From Glebionis coronaria (Eukaryota > Streptophyta > Magnoliopsida > Asterales > Asteraceae), in NCBI GenBank assembly GCA_025667525.1, contig CM046881.1:32224665-32288664 (forward strand): a DNA stretch of 64,000 bases, read 5' to 3'. The first letter of the stretch is position 1; each line of letters opens with the position of its first letter. The position numbers and the translations under genes were made by a program. Shown here one piece after another: positions 1 to 12,320 of this stretch. The notes below the pieces were generated by a model. That model did not search any database and was not told the DNA's origin. It saw only the letters and a program-made list of their open reading frames with translations.

Positions 1-33
1 TGCTGCTATCCTAAATGCCCCTGCTGTTGTGTT

Positions 34-142
34 AAACAGCAAACCAAACGCTACCTGCTGTCCGCAAACAGCGAACCAAAGGCTACCTGATGTTCGCAAA
101 CAGCGAACCAAACAACAGCAGTTGATAAACAGCGAACCCAAC
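34..142. repeat. 32-bp minisatellite, about 3.5 copies
   Basis: Four successive units start with AAACAGC(A/G)AACC at 34, 66, 98 and 127. The first two units are 32 bp and differ at a few positions; the third and fourth are shortened. No gene is visible around it. The short open frame across it is only a product of the repeat. Confidence 0.8.
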
Positions 143-251
143 ACCTCTTTGTCCTCATTTTCTGTCCGATCCAACGTCCCTGCTGTATTCATTTCTGCCG
201 GCGTTAAAATGCACCCTTAAGCTGACCCGAACGCACCCTCGTGGTGATTTT

Positions 252-340
252 AACACTACTTAACTACATCAAATACATAAAGGTAATGTGTTAAATGCTG
301 CTACTAACACTACTTAACTACATCAAATACATAAAGGTAA
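252..340. repeat. 35-bp direct repeat separated by 19 bp
   Basis: The 35-bp sequence beginning AACACTACTTAACTACATC is present at 252-286 and again, identically, at 306-340. This is probably a local slippage or duplication product. Confidence 0.85.
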
Positions 341-3300
341 ATCTGTAGGTCAACCTAGCTGCCCCTTGGAGACCAAACATAACCCAAATTGACCCATTTG
401 AAGGTCAATGGGTCAAAAAACACAAATTTACCTATTCAACAAGAGTACATTATCTAGAGTTCAAAGTTAGACGGTTTATATGATTGGGAAATATTGTCGG
501 TTGACGAGTTTTGTTGAGCGCTTGATGTTAAGATGTTTTCCTTAACAGAGAATAGGTAAAAGGGAAAGTGTGGATGATCATATACTTGCACGTTAAGCTT
601 AAAAACATGCTGATAGTTACCTGACTTAGACTTTGATTTTGTTCTTTACTCGACTCATTTGGGTTCACAACTGCTCCAAGTTGTAATAAGCCCTAGCTTT
701 CTCATCAAAGGCGTGTACTATTAATGAACCTGAAAATATAACCATCAAAGGACGTCATAAATGATTAATACAATGAACACATGGTCATTCCATTATATAA
801 TATGACCTAGAAAGAACATATGGTCATTTTAATATATGATATAACGTAGCAGAAGTACCTCACAGAAAACATGTTAAAATATACTACACGAACTAAAGAA
901 CCACTGAACAAGATATTGTGCATGTGCCAGAAACTGTTTTTGGGTTGTTGGAAACACAGGTTTGTACTTTGACATGTCATCAGGACGATATAGTCGACCT
1001 ATCTTGGTTAAATATGCGGTTGAAAGGACTGGGAAGAAGGAGATTTTTAGTGACTTGAGGCTGGCAAATAAACTGCCGGTTTTCCCAAGACACCATGTAT
1101 GGTGTGTGTACGTGATTGTGGGTATGGCACTTATTTGGGTGAAGGTGTAGGTGATCAGGACATAGACGAGTTGATAGATTATAGCTTTTTAATTGATCAA
1201 CAAGATAAAATAATGTACTTAAGCAAAACAAATCGAATTAGGGCTATATCTTATCAGTTATCTAAATTTGCTTTCCTGATCTCATAATAACTACGTAGCA
1301 TTAACCAAATTGAGTATTAAAAAGTCAAATAAACCTTAACTAATGTTACTACTGATGATCATGAATTCATGATGATAATACAAAATACTAGGATGATAAC
1401 CAGTTGACTTTTAAAAACAAGTCAAAGAAAGAAAGAAAGAAACCTACTTTGCGATTGATGAAAGTGAAGGAGTTAGAACATCCTTGACAATGAGTAGCAT
1501 CGACCACCCAATTGTTTCCTCTTAACCAGGGCCGGTCCTGAGATTTCAGATGCCCTAGGCGAGCAGAGTTAAATATGCCCCTTGTATACAAACAACGCAT
1601 TTTTTAGGGGCGGCATTTTCTACATTTTCATTATTTATCGGAATTTTATTATATATATTTTCTTTCTAACTACAGACCTATCCATGAAACTGTGTCGATG
1701 TCACTCATATTCTTGTTCATGTAGTTTTTATTTTTTATTTTGAGCATTTGGTAGTTGTCACTTGTGAACAACACAGAAACTCTAAATTATATACTACATA
1801 TTCTGTCAATACATGAATTGTAAGTATGGAAAATATAACCTGATCAAATTAATGAAGAGAAGAAATGACTGATTCGTTTAGTGCCCTAATAGCTTCCGAC
1901 TCAATTGTTTGTTAACGTAACCACGACGTTATAACCTGAACATGAGAACATGTTACCCTATATAATTTTTAGAGAAATACTAAATATTAATGTCTTATTT
2001 AAGCACAAAATTAGACAAACATGAACGCACTAAAACTGTGATTGAATTCTATTTAGGTATCTGCGATTGAATCAGTAAAGTTGCCTTGAGGAAAATTATA
2101 TAATAAGCATAAAACGAAAGATATATGAAATAGTTATACTATTATATAAACTTAAACAAAAATGACTAAACTAAGTTCGTAACTTTGTACTGTATCTCTA
2201 CGCTTACCAGCACAAATATGAATGAACCAAGCTCGTAATTTCCTAAGCCATACTTTCTTATTAGTTTCTGGCCTGTTAGGCTGTTACGATGTTACAGATT
2301 GATCTCAACACAATACCGTTTATATGTTGTCACAGATTGATATAATAGATTCAGTAACACAAGCCTACAGAATGGTATTACAATTGTTTTAACTGTTATA
2401 GGATATAAAACAAACTTAGACTAATCATGGACATTATAGAATAGTATTACAATTTTATTTTTCTTGTGCTAGAAGTTTACTATTGTAATTATTATATTTG
2501 CAATAGTTTGCTAACAAATTCGATGAGTATAATCTCATAATAAGTAATAATAATCAACAAGATATACATATATAATGGTTAACAGGAATCTAGTTTGAGC
2601 TTAGTAATAATAAGTAATAATAGTTAACATGAATCTAATATGAGCTTAATATGTAGAATACATATATGACATCCCAGAAGGTTGGAAAGAAAGACTAGTA
2701 TCAAATGTCGAAAAGGGTACTAAAGGGACAGATAGCAAATTCTATAACCCCAAAAAAGAACAGAAAAAGAATACTTAACTTTTCTTTGCGGGTTAAGACA
2801 GTTAGCTACTAAAAGAAGCCGTTTTAAATAACCTTGCGCTATCAGAAGTTAATTTGCAGGATTTAATATCGGATGCGGATAGTGTGAGTGCAGAAAGGAT
2901 GATAAAGGGCAGGTTTATTATGTGTATGAGATTGATGGTCCGAGTGCGCATGGTTTTTGTGCAGGATTTAATTATATCAGATGGTTTCATAAACAGGCCA
3001 AAATACATAAATATAACAACTGATGTTAAACACTAGTGGCTAGAGACATGTTATATTATTGTTATCATATTCAAACACCAAGAATATATAGTACGATGAT
3101 AACCTCTTCAATATTGCAATTCATAATCCAATCCAAGTCACAAAATAAGTTATATACTAGTGGCTAGAGACAAAATAAACAAGTAACAAAAATGTTAAGC
3201 TAACAATATTTACTTGTTGATAGTTGTTGATCGTTCAAAAACTGTTGCTTTTTTTATACCGTCACTTTTGGAACTAGGGTTATGAGAATGATGAAGTACG

Positions 3301-4018
3301 TGCATATAAAAATAGGGATACAAATGTAATTTAGCAAAAGCCCTTGTTGTAATCACATGCTTTCCCTCCTGATCATCCCAAAACTGGACGGATTAACTTT
3401 ATACATAAAAAGCCCATGCCTTCCATTCCTTTCCCCTTCCCGTCCTCTACCCTCCCTTCCTAAAAAAACTTGAGAACACAAAAATTTTATGATTTCCATT
3501 CGTTTCCCTTTCCATTCTTTTAAAAAAAACTCGAGAACAGAGTGTTAAAGTACATGGAGGGAAAGGAGGTGGCAGGGAGGATCCACGAATGGGTGTTCCA
3601 TCAGCATGGACTGAGAAATAAGTGTCTGCTGGTAAGCCTACTAATCTCACTGCCTCGTCGACAACTAATTAGTCAAAACAACTAATTCATAGACATCTAC
3701 GAACATAAATTCACAATAATATGGGAAAAAAAGATTACAAAGTTCTTTGAAACGTTGATTAATTCAGGAGGCAATGTTTTGAACCCGTTCTTGTTCCGGG
3801 AGCCCAGGCCAAACAGTATTCGCTCACAATTTAAAATAACCAACTCACTAATCAGGAAGCGTATAATATAAATCCTAATCAAATACTTCCAATTTAAAAT
3901 ACCCACTTAGAATCATGTGTATTATCATATAAACACAGTTTATAGGCAAATAAAAACCATATTTAATTACAAAACTTGCCTGAAAACAGATGATTTACAA
4001 TCGGGATGGTGTCGGTGA
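341..4018. other. Unassigned AT-rich DNA with a few coding-like scraps
   Basis: No complete gene is recognised here. Three places read like exon scraps. On plus, 2666-2760 gives IPEGWKERLV...FYNPKKE and 2806-2905 gives LLKEAVLNNLALSEVNLQDL. On minus, about 3540-3662 gives [19 protein letters not shown]. None continues beyond about 40 codons before a stop, and I cannot assign a family with confidence. Around 1528-1620 there is a GGGCCGGTCCTGAGA/GCCCTAGGCGAG stretch of a kind seen near plant DNA-transposon ends, but no matching inverted copy was found. The rest shows nothing I can name. Confidence 0.4.
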
Positions 4019-4162
4019 CCAGAGATCCCGATTCTGTCAATAAACAATTGAGATGCGATTCATTGGATTGAGTTGATTCTGTCAATGAACAGCGATTGGC
4101 CAGAGATCCCGATTCTGTCAATGAACAATTGAGATGCGATTCATTGGATTGACTTGATTCTG
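4019..4162. repeat. 63-bp direct duplication
   Basis: The sequence starting CCAGAGATCCCGATTCTGTC is present at 4019-4081 and again at 4100-4162, with about two differences. It is a tandem duplication with a short spacer. On minus both copies read as a short open segment (...SNESHLNCSLTESGSL...), which could be a remnant of coding DNA, but no gene is identifiable. Confidence 0.8.
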
Positions 4163-4548
4163 AATCAGGGTTTCAAAAATTAAGTATGATGAAGGAGTTG
4201 TGAAGGGGCGATATTGTTGTAGGATTAAATGATTATTGATTTCAATTTTTTGGTGAAAAAAATGGGGGGATATAGTTCCCAATTTTTTGATGTAAAATTT
4301 TAGAATCTTTTTAAGTAAAAAATGGGGGTTATAAGACTCGGTCGTTAATTACTAATTTATAATATATAGATTAATTATAATTTATAATATATACAGTTTT
4401 CTTTTAAAAAAAATCATTTAAAACTATTTTAGTGAACATGTAATTAAACTTTTAATTTTAATAAATTCACTCTTTTTCAGTTCGAGACGATGTTTGTATG
4501 AGGATTGAATCAAACTCGATCACTTAAAACCAGAATCAAACTCATATT

Positions 4549-4965
4549 GTGTGCAAGGGTACCTACCGATATCGTGTACAACGAATCATATCGTGTGCAA
4601 GGATACCATATCGACTCTTATCGTGTACAATGATACCCAATCAACTCTTATCGTGTACAAGATACCCTCTAAAATCCTATCATGTAAAACGATACCCTAT
4701 CGACTCATATCGCTATGGACTCCTATCGTGTACAACGATACCCTATCGACTCATATCGTGTACAACGATACTCTATCGGCTCATATCGCTATGGACTCAT
4801 ATCGTGTACAACAATACCCTATCGACTCGTATCTTGTACAACGACACTCTATCGACTCATATCGTGGGCAAGGATACCATATCGACTCTTATCGTGTACA
4901 ACGATACCCAATCAACTCTTTTCGTGTATAACGATACCCTTTCAAATCCTATCATGTATACCGTT
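4549..4965. repeat. Minisatellite of TATCGTGTACAACGATACCC-type units
   Basis: About 14 imperfect units of roughly 30 bp or less follow one another, alternating a TATCGTGTACAACGATACC core with a (C)TATCGACTC(A/T) spacer. Two units carry an extra CGCTATGGACTC insert. The core contains the near-palindrome ATCGT..ACGAT, so each unit could fold. All three forward frames stay open for 90-139 codons because the unit lacks stops; the resulting repetitive peptides (YRVQRYPIDS...) are not credible proteins. Confidence 0.85.
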
Positions 4966-5075
4966 TAATCACATATATACTTTATAAAATCTAAAAACGT
5001 AATATGTTATAAAACAAGTATGTACCGTTTAGTCCTTATGATTTTAAGTTTAAAAAAATTAATAACAATCTATTA
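4966..5075. other. AT-rich spacer
   Basis: Short AT-rich stretch between the minisatellite and the CACTA-like end. Nothing further seen. Confidence 0.5.
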
Positions 5076-5392
5076 AAATAAAACAAGACTGGTTTTTTAA
5101 AAACCAATGTCTTGAAATGTGTAAAAACACTGGGTTTTTTTAATAAAAATGGTGTCCATAAAACAAACACATAGAGACATGTTGTTACGTAAAAACCAGT
5201 GTCTTTACTTTTATAAAAAAGACTGGTTGCATCTTAAAAACCGGTTTCTTTAGAATTCACATTATGGAGACTGGTTTTTTGCAAGAAAACCAGCTTTCAT
5301 GCATTCCCTTCCCACCATTTTTGGTCATAGAGACATGTTTTTTCATAACCAGTCTTTTTAAGGGGGTCTCTTTAGCATTTTGTGTAGTAGTG
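5076..5392. mobile_element. Right end of a CACTA-like (En/Spm) DNA transposon
   Basis: The terminus reads ...TTTGTGTAGTAGTG at 5379-5392, which on minus is CACTACTACACAAA, the CACTA-superfamily terminal signature. Inside it lie repeated, inverted copies of a GACTGGTTTTT / AAAAACCAGTCTC motif (about 5083, 5200, 5224, 5270, 5345), as expected for CACTA subterminal repeats. The left terminus and a transposase were not found, so this is a truncated or nested end. The 3-bp TSD cannot be confirmed with one end only. Confidence 0.5.
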
Positions 5393-5737
5393 ACACTTCA
5401 CTTTTTGATTGGGACACCTGCCCAAAACCAGCATTCACGAAAGCATTTACAAATGTAGCTGCTAGGTTTTGTGTGGGTTAATCAACACTAGATCCAGCAC
5501 TTGCTCGACCGTCAACTAGATGTGCCTAAAATAAAATTTACATTGCTATATAATTAAAAATGCAAGGTAGAAAAAGTGTGCAATCTAACTTGTAACCATT
5601 AAGAATCATGGTTTTAATATACAAATATCTAATTAGCATATGAACAGGTATGATTTGGCTGCATACATGTCTGATCTAACAGGTGAAGCTAGGTTCATAC
5701 GTTATTATTCGAGCACTTAGAATTATAAAAGTTTATA
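5393..5737. other. Spacer left of the Gypsy insertion, with coding-like scraps
   Basis: Between the CACTA-like end and the Gypsy TSD. Two pieces have exon-like composition: 5410-5525 (on minus HLVDGRASAGSSVD...NLAATFVNAFVNAG, with one internal stop) and 5641-5715 (on plus NRYDLAAYMSDLTGEARF). I do not recognise either. They could be further captured gene pieces like those at 18262-20482, since the Gypsy element simply interrupts the same DNA. Confidence 0.3.
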
Positions 5738-5742
5738 CTAAG
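5738..5742. repeat. TSD copy 1 (CTAAG) of the Gypsy element
   Basis: CTAAG immediately precedes the TGTGACAATCC start of the 5' LTR. The identical CTAAG follows the end of the 3' LTR at 17981-17985. Confidence 0.9.
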
Positions 5743-8700
5743 TGTGACAATCCGTCAATTTATGGTTTATATTTTATTCTCAAATATTATTTAAAAACAT
5801 TATTTTATTGTTATATTATGAACTCACTTATTTTTGGAAGAAATTTGGATTTACGTCTTGAAGTAGCATCGATTACATCTAAACCGGAGGATTCTACGTT
5901 ACGTGCTTACGTTTACATACACCGTTTTGGTGACAGTCCGATATTTCAGAAAATAAATTTGTCCGTGAATATTATTTTGAGATTTTAAATTTATGTTGGT
6001 TCATAAACTCACAAATTTACGAGAAGAGATTAGGACTTACGATTATAATTTAACGTCCTTTACGACTAAACCGGAAACCTTAGGATTACGTATTTACATT
6101 TTTGAACTCCGTTTTTGATGAGACAATTTTTATTAGATTCATTTTGTGTCGTTGATTCATAATTTATAAAAACGTTTTTCGTAAAACGACCCGAGGGCAC
6201 GCAAATCGAGGAAACTAGAATCGAGGAATACCCGTAAATTAGCGGGATGGGAAAAAACAAGTTTATCCCACCCCACTAACACATGGGACGGCCAAAGAGG
6301 ACACCACATCCATGATGTGGCACCCTTATAACATGTGGCTTACACTTGTATGCATAAGCTTAACAAGTAAGCTACTTATCCCACCTAAACTAGCAAAACC
6401 ACTAACCCTTTACCATTTACTTCCATACTACATGCAAAACAACTCACACATACTCTCTCTCTCTCTACACTTGCCATCCCACAAACACCATCAAATACCC
6501 CATTTGATCTTTTCTAGCCACAAATCTCATGTTATCTAGCCATATTATGGAGAAACCTTGAAGCCTTGATTGATTGGTGGCCATATTAACAACAAAGAAG
6601 GTGATTTTCTTGTGTCCTAGGGCTAATTTCTCAACAAAATATCTTGGTGGTTGATGATCTTGGAGATATATTTGGTGTTCATCAAGTTGTTGTCATCCAG
6701 AAACAAGATATAATATTGGTTGGTAAAGAAGATCATCCTTTCCATTTCTTTTGTTATTTTTGTAAAGATAAAATGTATTTTTTTCTTATTGTATATGTAT
6801 ATGATGAATATATGATGATAAAAATGTTGTGTGGGGATCAAGTGTCGATAAATATGATTAAAAATATGAATAACCATAAGAAATAAGGCTAAAATCTTGT
6901 TTAAATTGTTGGCTGTATAAAAACAGTAAGTAACCAAGTCTTAAACTGATAAAATTGCATGGTGGAATTCATTTACAGTAATTGTTAGATGTTATACACA
7001 TTTGAGAGTTGGTCATGCAATGGAATCATCAAAATGAGTGAGATATGATCAAAACAAGATGAGTGTACCAATCTGAATAGTCTGTTTTGTAGGGACTGTT
7101 AAGGATAGTTAGACATGGAATGAGCAGTAGATATGACTAACTTATTTGTAGCACATAATATGAAGTTTATGCCATTTAAAAATGAGCTTCTATCTCCTTA
7201 TAGAACTCAAGATATGATAAAAATGGTGAAGATGAAACTATAAATCAGATTTTGAAGAATTAATGTTTAATACTGTTATTTAAGCACTCAAAATAATATA
7301 GTATAGAATGTGAATTAAAACCCACTAACTTATAAATTTCATTTATATAAATATGTATAAGGTTAAATAAATGGACACTTTATAAAAATAGTAGTTGAAT
7401 AAGATTTATAAGTTATAAAAACTATAAACATGATTTTTACGACTTTTTCGGCTATTACCGTAAATTAACGTTTTTCGCCAATTAAAACTTAGACGATCAA
7501 ACCCGTCTAATGTAAAGTTTTTAAAAGTCATATACTGATATATAAGTACCTAATACAAGTAAAAACCGATAAAACCCGAACTATATGACATACGGACATT
7601 AACGAGCTAAGTTAGCATATTTGGACTAATAATTTAACTAAATAAGTTAAACACTTATGAAAATTACTTATTGGGCTTAACCCATTTGGGCCCAACATGT
7701 AAAGTATAAATACTGATAATACAAGTATAAAATGGATTAATATAATTTAAATAACTTATAATAAGCTTATTGGACTTAAAATATGTAAATAGGTAAAACT
7801 AGTAAACTAGTAAGAAGTTACCAACACATAAACACTAAAATGAGTAAATAAGAATATATAAACCCACTTGATCATCATCATATGTATAAAATCATCATAT
7901 GCGTACATAATTGTTTATAAAGTCATTTGACAAGTGTCTAAGACAAGTATTATTTGTCTAGGTTTCCGTGATTGAAGCACGTACCGTACATCCAAATCGC
8001 TGATAACCGCCTTCCTACATCAACATGAGTTAATAGCCTCGCACTCTTTTAAATGTTTTTATGAAATATTTTATAAACCCGCGAGGGAGATAACATGTTA
8101 GTTTTTATAAAATAGGACACTAGTTGTCCCGATTGTCTGTTTATTGATTTGGACCCGAATGATTGTATGACCCAATGAATGATTAAATGACCCGATAGAT
8201 GAAATGAAATGGATTATTAAAGTTAGGTTATGTCACTAAAAGTCCCATTAGCATGAATTGTGAACTACCGGGATTTGGTAGACGCTTATGCATATAATAG
8301 TACTATTTGGGGACGATCACCCCAGTTCGTGCCTTGACGGTTGATCCCCGTCGTGCCACATTGATTGGTAAGCGAATTTATGTATGAGAAGTTTTACACA
8401 AGCGTGATTATTGTGACGACACGTTAATTTAGATGGGCAAATTGAGTTTCGGGCTAGCTACCCGTTGTTTGTTGTAGTAAGGTAACAATGTCATGCGGCT
8501 TATAATAATCCAATTAACGAAATACAGCTATACGAACCAAATTACGATATATTGTCTGACTAGCAATACGGGGTCTTATTATTGATTTTATGTTCGTGTT
8601 TTGGTTTTACATAACCATATTCATATAACGGTTTTTATTTAACTTTATACAACGATATAAAACGTATTGTATGATGTTTTTACGACATTGGTTCGTATAA

Positions 8701-9164
8701 TGATTTTGAAGGCATAAGCCTATATTATAATTTTTGGATAAGGATTTGTATAAATGACTTTGGCTACTTTATGGCCGATTACAATGATTTGTACTAAAAT
8801 GATTTTCGGTAATTATATACCGATGATATATTAATGGTTTTATTAAACTCTATGAATTCACTCGGCGTTTTCGCTGACCTTTTCTTTTAACATGTTTTGT
8901 CTCAGGTACTTGAAGGTAATTGTCAGGAAGACAACAAGAATTCATGGCCCGCACTTAAATAATAATTTCCATTCAAATCTTTTGTAAAATTATATGAAAT
9001 GACTATGACTTGGGACCTATGTAAATTTGATATTTATGAATGGAAATGCTTTATTATTAAACGACGCGATTTTTAAGCGTTGTCTATGATATGAGTAATG
9101 TGCTATCCCGTAACACCAACGAGTCTTTTGTTGTATTGAATTGTGTAAATTTGGGGGTGTTACA
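5743..9164 (+). repeat. 5' LTR of the Gypsy element
   Basis: Starts TGTGACAATCCG and ends GGGGGTGTTACA. It matches 14559-17980 along its whole length with scattered substitutions and small indels. It includes a CT-rich run near 6452-6466 after a long pyrimidine/AC-rich stretch, which may be the promoter/leader zone. The 80-codon frame at 6644-6886 is shared with the 3' LTR at 15465-15713 but is not conserved as a known protein, so I treat it as LTR sequence. Confidence 0.92.
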
Positions 9165-9167
9165 GTT

Positions 9168-9179
9168 TGGTACCAGAGC
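9168..9179 (+). other. Primer-binding site, tRNA-iMet type
   Basis: TGGTACCAGAGC lies 3 bp after the 5' LTR. The plant consensus complementary to the 3' end of initiator tRNA-Met is TGGTATCAGAGC, so there is one mismatch. Confidence 0.8.
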
Positions 9180-11778
9180 TCTCGTTATAGAGAACGAAAG
9201 ACTTTTAAAATCAAGGCTTTGAATAAAACATTTCAAAATCTTTGAACTATAAACATTTTTTCTAAAAATGTCTAAAAATCTTTTGACTATAACGTTGCCG
9301 AAGAATTCCCGAGTTACCGACAAGGTCAGACTGAAAAGTGTTATTTTAATATATATAACTTGGATTATATATATATATATATGTTGTAATTTGATTACAT
9401 GATTGATTGATGATTATAAATATTTATACGAGGTATTTATACGACGTAGATTGTCACAAGAAACCCTAAATCCCCTAGTAAATCAATCGAAGCTATTCCC
9501 GTAGGAATTCTAGCTATCCTAGATCTAAACCAAGTTGTGGATGTTTAGGATCCCAACAAAATGGTTGATATTCGTAGAAATGTTGATAGTAGTTGATTGT
9601 GATCTTGAAGAAGAATTGGCGAGATTAAATCTGATATCGATGTCATGACGATCTTTCCTTATAGAGTGGAGTTTGACAAAACGTTACCACCTAGAAAGAT
9701 GTCATATGATTCGTTGTCACCCAATTCTTAAATTTGAAATCGAAAGGGTGAATGTTGCACTTGAGGCTGTCATTGGAACCCTTACCCAAAAGCCTCATGG
9801 CACTAGTACCTTTCCGAGAAGTCTAATTGAATGTGTGAGTCGTTTCATACTAGTGACTCATTCGATAAATATTGATGAAGAAGTTATAGAATTGGAAATT
9901 AAGTGTTGTTCATATCGAGCTTTTATTGCACTTTGAAGGTCTAAGAATAAGGTTGAAAGTATTGAAAAATGAGGTAGGATATCGAATTGAGTATAAGTTG
10001 ATTAAAACTTGAATAAAGTAAAATTTAACTTGTATGGAATAAGAAATTGTTAAGAGGAAGTCGTTAAGTTCTGTGATTGAATTATAAGATTTTAATTGAT
10101 TGTTGATTCGTGTTAAGGGTTGTTCCTAGGCCATTGTCCACTAACGAGGATGCCCAGTGTCCAAGAAATAAATTGAAGAAATCTTCTTCTGAATTGGGAC
10201 CGATGGATCTCTCAGGACAGGTGGAACACCTAATGACTCTTGTAGATTAGTATTCATTGTGGTATCTTTTAAAAATCCCTAACTTAACTGAGACATCAGT
10301 TGGTAGGATGAGTTCTTGGAATTGTATGACATAGTGACACACAATGTGTTACGGTACAATTCTGACTTGTTTGTGATTAATGAAAAGACTACATTTGATT
10401 GCTAAATTCTACATGTATCGATGTTATCTATCTTTTATTGCTTCATCCTAATGATTGAATTAATGATGCAACCATTGAACAAGTACTCATCTCGAATTGA
10501 GTTACGTTGTGGATTATTCTTTTTGAGTGCCATCGAGGTCATGCACCTCATGATTAATTGGCTAAGCTCATTCCTATTATATTGTAGTTAGTTCTTGGTG
10601 AACAACTTTTCATCACTCTTTTGCAGATCACTCATTGTTTTTATAAAGTTAAAACAGTATCCCTTGAGAAAAATTGAATTTTCATCACCATATGGATTAT
10701 TTAAAGTGAGACTTATAAATAATCGTTATCGAAATAAAGCTGTTTATGAAATACCTTGGAAAAATTCATTTTTTCCATAACAAAGAACATCTCTGTAAAT
10801 TCATTTTGATTCTTATTCCAGAATTAGACATGAAATTAGTTTTTATTTTAAACATAATGACAAAGTTTTGACGAACTGAGTATTGCAACATTAATCCTAA
10901 AATTGTATATAGTTGCGCGCCTACATACAATTTGGAATGGACCATGCAAGGCTGATTAGTAGTCACCATAAAACTAATGAATAAACACTACATTTTCTTT
11001 GAAGTTGTGAAAGATTAAATTTTATGAGATTTGCAAGAAGTGCAAAAATAGGGACATATTGTTAGGGACACCTACAAATGTGCCCGTACTATTATTCTTC
11101 TGAATCGAATTTACTTATCTGTGGATATTGTCTTATTTGACAATTGATATTCCCTTCTTGTCCAATTCTCCCGTGGTGAGATTCTTTGGAAAAGTATCTG
11201 ATTATTGAGTGTTGATACCCGACTGGATGTATCAACGTTCTTGTCATTTCTTTTGATTAGATTTCATCTGAATGACCTGGGTAACGATCCGAGGAGCTTT
11301 CGAATGCGTACTCAAATTATGAAAACATGGGATATATTCATATTCGTTAAATGTTTTTGTCTGTATCTGATTTGAAATTCTCTCGTGTAGATTATGCGTT
11401 GACCTTACTCTTTTAATGGTAGTTGTATCTCCATATATCCTTGAATTTGTGAAGGATTATGAGTTATTATTAGTCTTTTGAGAAGTTCACATCTTATCGA
11501 TGGCAATAAAACTAAAAAGTTGATAGTGCCAGTAGAATGGATTGATTGATTATGACATGACGACATTGTCTTAATTGATGGGAACTCGAGTAGAATTCTC
11601 CTAAATGATAAGATGTTGATTATCAAAAGTGATCTTAATAATTCTTGATGGATGACCATATCCTGCATATTAGACTTGAAATTATACCGTGAATGGTTGT
11701 GAATTAGTCATAGATATTATAATCTAGAAAGAACCTAATATGAATTTATTAATAGATGTTTCTGTTATCTGAAACTTT
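9180..11778 (+). pseudogene. Decayed gag/protease region of the Gypsy element
   Basis: By position this is gag and protease, between the PBS and the reverse transcriptase remnant. No frame stays open beyond about 87 codons (9673-9936), and I cannot see a zinc knuckle or a D-S/T-G motif with certainty. Base composition is like the rest of the interior. The gag/protease call rests on position in the element, not on recognisable motifs. Confidence 0.45.
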
Positions 11779-12320
11779 AGGAGGTATTTATTGGTGAATT
11801 ACCTAGACTTTTGCCATTAAGGCAAGTTGAAATTGGTATTGATTATATTCCCGGTGCTGCACTTGTGGCATGTGCACTGTACGTCAGCACCATTTGAACT
11901 AAAAGAATTACTGTACAACTGAGAGAGTTGTTGGAGAAAGCTTTTATTCTACCAAGCTCGTCCTCATGAAGAGCTATGGTATTATCATTCCTTATATTTG
12001 TTGAATTACCGTGAACTAGGTAAATTGACGATTAAAAGTCTATATCCACTACCCAAGATGATAGATTTGTTCGATCATTTACAAGGTTCTAGCATATGCT
12101 CTAAAGATTTGATCCACGGCATGGTTATCATCAACTTTGCATCCGCGAAAAAGATTATCTATTCCAATCACTACATCCAGAACTTGTAATGAACATTATG
12201 AGTTTCATGGTATGTCGTTTGGATTGACTAATACACATGTAGCATTCATAAATTTGGTGAATCATGTGTCTAGACTGTAATTTGATAAATTCATGCTTGT
12301 GATCATTAAGAACCATTTGT
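11779..12320 (+). pseudogene. Gypsy reverse transcriptase remnant
   Basis: Successive fragments match the plant Gypsy RT order: ELPRLLPLRQVEIGIDYIPG near 11794, then LRELLEKAFILPSSSS near 11915-11968, then NYRELGKLTIKSLYPLPKM followed by DLFDHLQGS (12001-12090), then YEFHGMSFGLTNT near 12197. Frame changes and internal stops separate them, and the YVDD-type catalytic box that should follow is not readable. It is interrupted by stops at several family-conserved positions, so no functional enzyme is possible. Its neighbours are the integrase remnant downstream and the iMet PBS upstream. Confidence 0.8.

Noticed and set aside
1528..1620. GGGCCGGTCCTGAG...GCCCTAGGCGAG as a hAT-type transposon end
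   Set aside because: Only one end is visible; no inverted partner or 8-bp TSD was found within the neighbouring kilobases.
4549..4987. Overlapping 90-139 codon frames in all three plus phases
   Set aside because: A stop-free minisatellite unit gives open frames in every phase; the peptides are repeat artefacts.
6644..6886. 80-codon frame shared with 15465-15713
   Set aside because: Shared only because both are LTR copies; no known domain, and the frame is not better conserved than its flanks.
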